Source of the DNA: Dinochytrium kinnereticum
Taxonomy: Eukaryota > Chytridiomycota > Chytridiomycetes > Chytridiales > Chytridiaceae
DNA: 15,952 bases
Assembly (NCBI GenBank): GCA_027604005.1
Contig: JADGJT010000458.1
Span: forward strand, 1 to 15,952
Direction of reading: 5' to 3'
The translations under genes were made by a program, and so were the position numbers. Below are positions 11,764 through 15,952 of the stretch, piece after piece (position 1 is the first letter of the stretch; each line of letters starts with the position of its first letter). The notes below the pieces were generated by a model that saw only the letters and a program-made list of their open reading frames with translations, did not search any database and was not told the DNA's origin.

Positions 11764-14700
11764 ATGCCTCCTGAGCAGAAGATTGACCTCTTGAGGCATC
11801 AAGGCCAGTGGAAGGAGCTGCTTGAAGCCGCCCCCAAGCTACGGAAGAAGCTGCCTACTGGCTCAGGTTTGACACGCAGGCATTCCATGTGGTGTTGCTG
11901 ACACCTTGCCTGTCTTCAGCCCTAGATACCATCATCACAGCAGAGGCAGAGTTCAATCTGTTGTTGGATTCTCTCGCGCCGTTCCCCCACGATCTGGAGC
12001 TACTTCCGGAGAATGCAGAGGGATTCTCTTCTCCCCAATTTTTGGACAGATCGTTGGTGTCGGCGATCGAAGCTACGCTGGACCCAGTGGTGAACACTGC
12101 AGATGAATCTTGGAGATTTGTGAGTTAGAAAGCTACTGGCGTATGCGTTGAATGGCTATCTCTAACTGAGAACCAGCAAGCGATGATTATAAAGGCAAGG
12201 GTAGATCTGGCATGCGGTGATCTTGCAAAGTGCATACAGAAGCTTGAGGCAATTTCCGTGCCAGCCTCATACCCGCGATCTGTTAGCGGTGATCAAGCAT
12301 CAGCCGATTACAAGAACTTGATGCCATCGATATATCTGTCTACTTTAGGTGGGATCTGAATACGTGGGGTACATCTGACTGGCTTAGGTAATGCGCATAA
12401 GTGGGCAAGGAACTTCGAGAAGGCTTTAAGTTATTTCCAGCAAGCTGTCGCCTCGTTGCCCCAACCGTACAATGTTATAACCGCACCGTCGGAGAGATTA
12501 GGATGGGCTGAGGAGGCTCTCTACGGCGTGGCCTCGGTCTCCATTCTACTGTGAGCATAGTTTGAATTTGTACGCTCGCAAACTGACATTGGAACCAGGG
12601 GAAGGGATACTGGGGATTCCATCGAAAACTACCTCAAGTTCATGTCGTCATTTCCAATCGCTTTCAGATCAAGCCGGCGAGCAGCCGTTCTTCGTTTCAA
12701 AATTAGCGAGCTCATACAGTCTTCTGTAACTTTCTCACCTAACCTCTCTATATCCTCGACATCGTTTGCTTCTACCAACCTACCAAATGCCTTATCAGGC
12801 ATTCCGAAATTTTCAAAGTTACCTGTTGCCAAGAGCGTTCATCATCACGTTGTCACGACATTGTTTTCATATCTGGAAACGTATGAAAAACTGGTTGTTG
12901 AGATTCTGCCTTTCCCGAGAGGAGAGGATATTACCAAAGTTGATAAAATGAGACATGAAAGAGTTAAAGAGGCTTATGACTGGTGGACTTTGTATGAACT
13001 TCTTTCGTCGGCTGATGATTCGCCGGCGAATGTTATTGAAAGACATTGCCGGTTTATTGAGGTAGGCCACTAAGGTTTCTTCATTCTGTCGCCAGTTTTC
13101 TGTGTGAGCTATATGTCTAATTATTAAAATGATAAAGACGCTGTACAGAGGCACAAAACACACATTCCAATCCCTAAAGCTTCTTCGTTACCTCGGCCAT
13201 ACCTTCCTATCGTTTCTCCTCCATGCACGTGATAGCGTTTCCACATCAGAAAGAAAGGAAGCTCTTTCTGTCGTTAAGTCTTACGCCTACCTCTTTGAAA
13301 AGCGTTTGGGCGAGACCCTGGAACTAGAGAGAAAAAAAATGCACGAACTTCGATCAAAGAGCAAGCATGTTGGTAACGTTACGGATACTGCGGAAGATTC
13401 CGATTATAGTTTTAACATGCCTCCGTGCCTTATCGACGGAGAGAGCATTGGCGATGCGATTGGCGTTCTAATTGCTGGATCAAAGACTGCTATGCTCTGT
13501 GCTTACGGGGATACTGAAACGGTAGAAGGATAGGCAGGAGATTTTTGGCTTAACATTTTTAGCTGAAGGATGCAGTGAAATACGCTGAGCTGGGTGTATC
13601 TTTAGTAAGGAATCACGGGTCATGGTTAAAGGCTGAGGATATTGGACCCGCTGCGCAGAGGGCTTTACAAAACCTTGGGATCTCTTATGGGGAAATGGCT
13701 CAGGAGGTGTTAACATCGGAAGAACGACGTCAATGTCAGGCACTCGCAATTCAGGCTTTAAAGGATTCAAGACTAGCGGTTCAATCACCTGATTCAACTG
13801 AAGATGGCTCTACTTTATTAGAACCTGATTTATCTGACCTTGATTATCAAATAGCACTGCAGTTAGCGGAAATAGGCGAGGTGAAAGCCTTTTTTCATCG
13901 TAACTATTACTTAAACATGCAACTATAGATATCTGATGCCATAGAAAGTGTAAAAAGATCGATAACATCAAATCCATCCCACTGCGCGTCCTGGAATCTG
14001 CTAGCCCTGTTATTGACGTCAAGGAAAGACTTTTTAAATGCGCTTCAAGTATGCGACGCTGGGTGGAAGGAAACCCTTGCAAGCAAACTTCGTTCAAGAT
14101 CAAGCGCCGAAAATGATGAGGAGATCCAGTTCTCGTGGGACTCAATAGATTCCGAGACAAAGGAAGAAATGCTAAAGTGAGCGTTATCTTACTTTTTATT
14201 CATTTTGACACATGTCTTATCATTTCTACCCTGAAACTTATAGCTTCAAAATCACCCAGCTATCAATAGAGCTCTTCAAATTAGGACCTAAACCGGCTTT
14301 AGACAGCTTGCATTCTTTATTTGTCTTGTTCCGTAAATTTTTCGGCAGCCTAAGCAACGGCGGCGAATCCGAAATGCCCGTCAACGGGAGTCTTTACCGC
14401 CAAAGCTTTGACATAACAAGCGAAGGTCGTCAAACCCCCTCAATCAATAGTGGTGTCCTTGGATCTATCGCGCCGCGCCCTCATTCAAGAGGCTCGACCG
14501 GAGGCTCATCAGTCAACCCGTCGCAATTCGCTCCCTACTCGTTCAGAGTGTACAACCTTCAGATCAATATTTGGCTGATTGCGTCATCTCTTTATCGAAT
14601 TTGGGGCAAGTTAGATGAAGCTAAAAGTGCTGTGGAGCAGGCCGAGACTCTGGCTGACTCGTTAGTTCGGATTGAGAGCAGGATTAGAGAGTCACCTTCA

Positions 14701-15583
14701 AGAATATTCTTGAATGAGCCACCAATGGCGTTTAGCTCGCCTGCGTTAAAGAAGTCTAGGGCTGTGAAGAAGCCTTTCATGCCCCCTGTGAAGGATGGGT
14801 CCGTTCAATGGGCTTTCGTGGAAGTTGGGCTGCGCCGGGTTATTGCTGATATATTGTTTGAGGTAAGTTCGATCATCAAAGTGACTATATTTAACCATTT
14901 CCTATAAAAATTAGACGTTTATGATCAAAGACGCTAGGCATCGAATTACATCCAAGAGCTCTACCCAGGCCAGGCACGCAAAATACCTACCTGAAAACTT
15001 CACCGAGAAAGATGGGAAAAAGACACGAAAGACTGATGGCAATGTGACACTACCATTCGGGCGGTCGGCGCGCCGACTCTCTACAATCACAGTTGCAAAA
15101 TCCATAGTGAGTGCAATGTCGAACCTCGGCACAGCATCCACAGATGGGACGCCGGATATGTCGGCAACCAACGTCAGCTTAAACGCAACATACACTAAAC
15201 CTACATCGTCCGGACCAATCGCCAGCCTCATCAATGACTTTCTCCTAGTCACGAATGTGGATGACCATCACATGGCTGCAAGGGTCCATCTCGCCCGTCT
15301 TTACAAGGAATCAGGAGATCTTTCATTATCCGAGTACTGGTTCGAACGTGCCTGCAAAAGGTCTAAAGCACGAGGGGCCAGTGGAGGATCCCTTGGCATT
15401 TGCTCTATCTACGGTGGCCTAACAAGCCATTGGGGTTGGGAGAGTTGGGCAGGGTTGGGTCAGCTGCTTAAAGAGACCAGCAGATTTGACCAGGCGAGGG
15501 ATTGTTTGTTTTTTGCTATTAAGCTCGAAAGGGTAAGCCCTATTCGCGGCTTTGACTGCCTGAATCGCCTCGTTTTTGTTTAA
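11764..15583 (+). CDS. YPP1/TTC7-like TPR protein (PI4-kinase complex subunit)
   Basis: In yeast and animals, YPP1/TTC7 with EFR3 brings the PI4-kinase Stt4/PI4KA to the plasma membrane. The exons are 11764-11866, 11920-12119, 12177-12348, 12388-12550, 12599-13061, 13138-13521, 13563-13880, 13929-14176, 14244-14862 and 14915-15583, encoding 1112 residues, a normal size for fungal members. Evidence is the N-terminal helix pair (LLRHQGQWKELLEAAPKLRK), AHKWARNFEKALSYFQQA, the hallmark ERHCRFIETLYRGTKHTFQS (about 361-380) followed by LRYLGHTF, AVKYAELG, CASWNLLALLLTSRKDFLNA, INIWLIASSLYRIWGKLDEA, WAFVEVGLRRVIADILFE, and terminal TPRs with HWGWESWAGLGQLLKETSRFDQARDCLFFAIKLE then SPIRGF. The last motif matches the family ending, which supports reading through a donor-like site at 15533. 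Two Ser/Gly-rich loops interrupt the repeats (about 775-830 and 930-985). The gene starts 39 bases after the MIM1-like stop on the same strand. Confidence 0.88.
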
Positions 15584-15625
15584 GTCGGGAATTATTTTTT
15601 CGGGGTTTTGGTATTTTGTGCCTAG
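15533..15625 (+). other. Possible alternative last intron of the YPP1-like gene
   Basis: AGG|gtaagc at 15533 is a good 5' splice site, and tgcctag ends at 15625. Splicing here would replace the 16-residue ending V-SPIRGF... with a short IWVVR tail and stop at 15643. The unspliced ending fits the family better, so this is an alternative form at most. Confidence 0.3.
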
Positions 15626-15952
15626 ATTTGGGTCGTCCGATAAGATTGAACCCTTTCACTACGCGTCTGTTAAACATGCCTAAATCCAGGTTTTTTGAAA
15701 CAGCAACTGTATATTCGCAGGGTCAAAGAGAACTGAGAACCAACTTTCCAGAGCTGGTGGTCAGGCGCCACAATAAAAAAAACAAAGTCTATCAGTGATA
15801 GAGTAAAAATAAAATATCTGTTCAAGGGCCAACAAATACAACATGCATACATATGCCCGCAAACAAAAAGATTAAAAATAGTACATTTCTATAAAAAAAA
15901 AGTCTATAGAAAAAAGGCAATTTCAGTTCTTTTTTTTTTTTTTTTGTCTTTG
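15584..15952. other. 3' flank of the YPP1-like gene
   Basis: No gene is visible. AATAAA motifs at 15772-15777 and 15808-15813 are candidate poly(A) signals for the YPP1-like transcript. The rest is A-rich, ending in a 15-17 base T run near 15930-15947 that may belong to the next gene's flank. Small open frames on both strands lack family features. Confidence 0.5.

Overview
The window is nuclear DNA from a fungus, most likely an ascomycete. All five genes are split by short spliceosomal introns with GT/AG ends (about 40 to 330 bases), gaps between genes are T- or A-rich, and the products are fungal in type. They include a Sak1/Ssp1/CmkC-like kinase with the Gly-loop GRGVHG, a MIM1/TOM13-like outer-membrane protein and a YPP1/TTC7 protein. 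The kinase reads most like filamentous ascomycete (Pezizomycotina) relatives. The lineage is an inference from remembered family features, not from a search.

Layout, left to right. (1) 1-985: T-rich flank and probable promoter. (2) 986-2848, plus strand: RNase H2 subunit B in eight exons, 309 residues, ending in a PCNA-binding PIP box. (3) 2849-3487: convergent gap holding both 3' ends. (4) 3488-6922, minus strand: amino-acid transporter of the Aa_trans/AAAP superfamily in about twelve exons, 707 residues in my model, with a long Gly/Ser-rich loop before its last membrane span. (5) 7134-10995, minus strand: CaMKK-like protein kinase in seven exons, 1149 residues. (6) 10996-11075: an 80-base gap between divergent start codons. 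(7) 11076-11724, plus strand: MIM1-like protein, 194 residues, whose first coding exon is only four bases. (8) 11764-15583, plus strand: YPP1/TTC7-like TPR protein in ten exons, 1112 residues, starting 39 bases after the previous stop. (9) 15584-15952: 3' flank.

The exon models were built by hand from the sequence. For every gene the exon lengths sum to an intact frame, and the joins fall where the protein families predict. The one weak point is the first exon of the transporter.

The genes do not form an obvious pathway. They cover genome maintenance (RNase H2), amino-acid transport, energy and calcium signalling upstream of AMPK/Snf1, mitochondrial outer-membrane biogenesis, and plasma-membrane PI4-kinase assembly. 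I see no mobile element, RNA gene, CRISPR array or clear new system. The most unusual features are architectural: very tight spacing around the kinase/MIM1/YPP1 block, tiny first coding exons, an upstream ORF that nearly touches the kinase start, and large low-complexity insertions in the transporter and the kinase.
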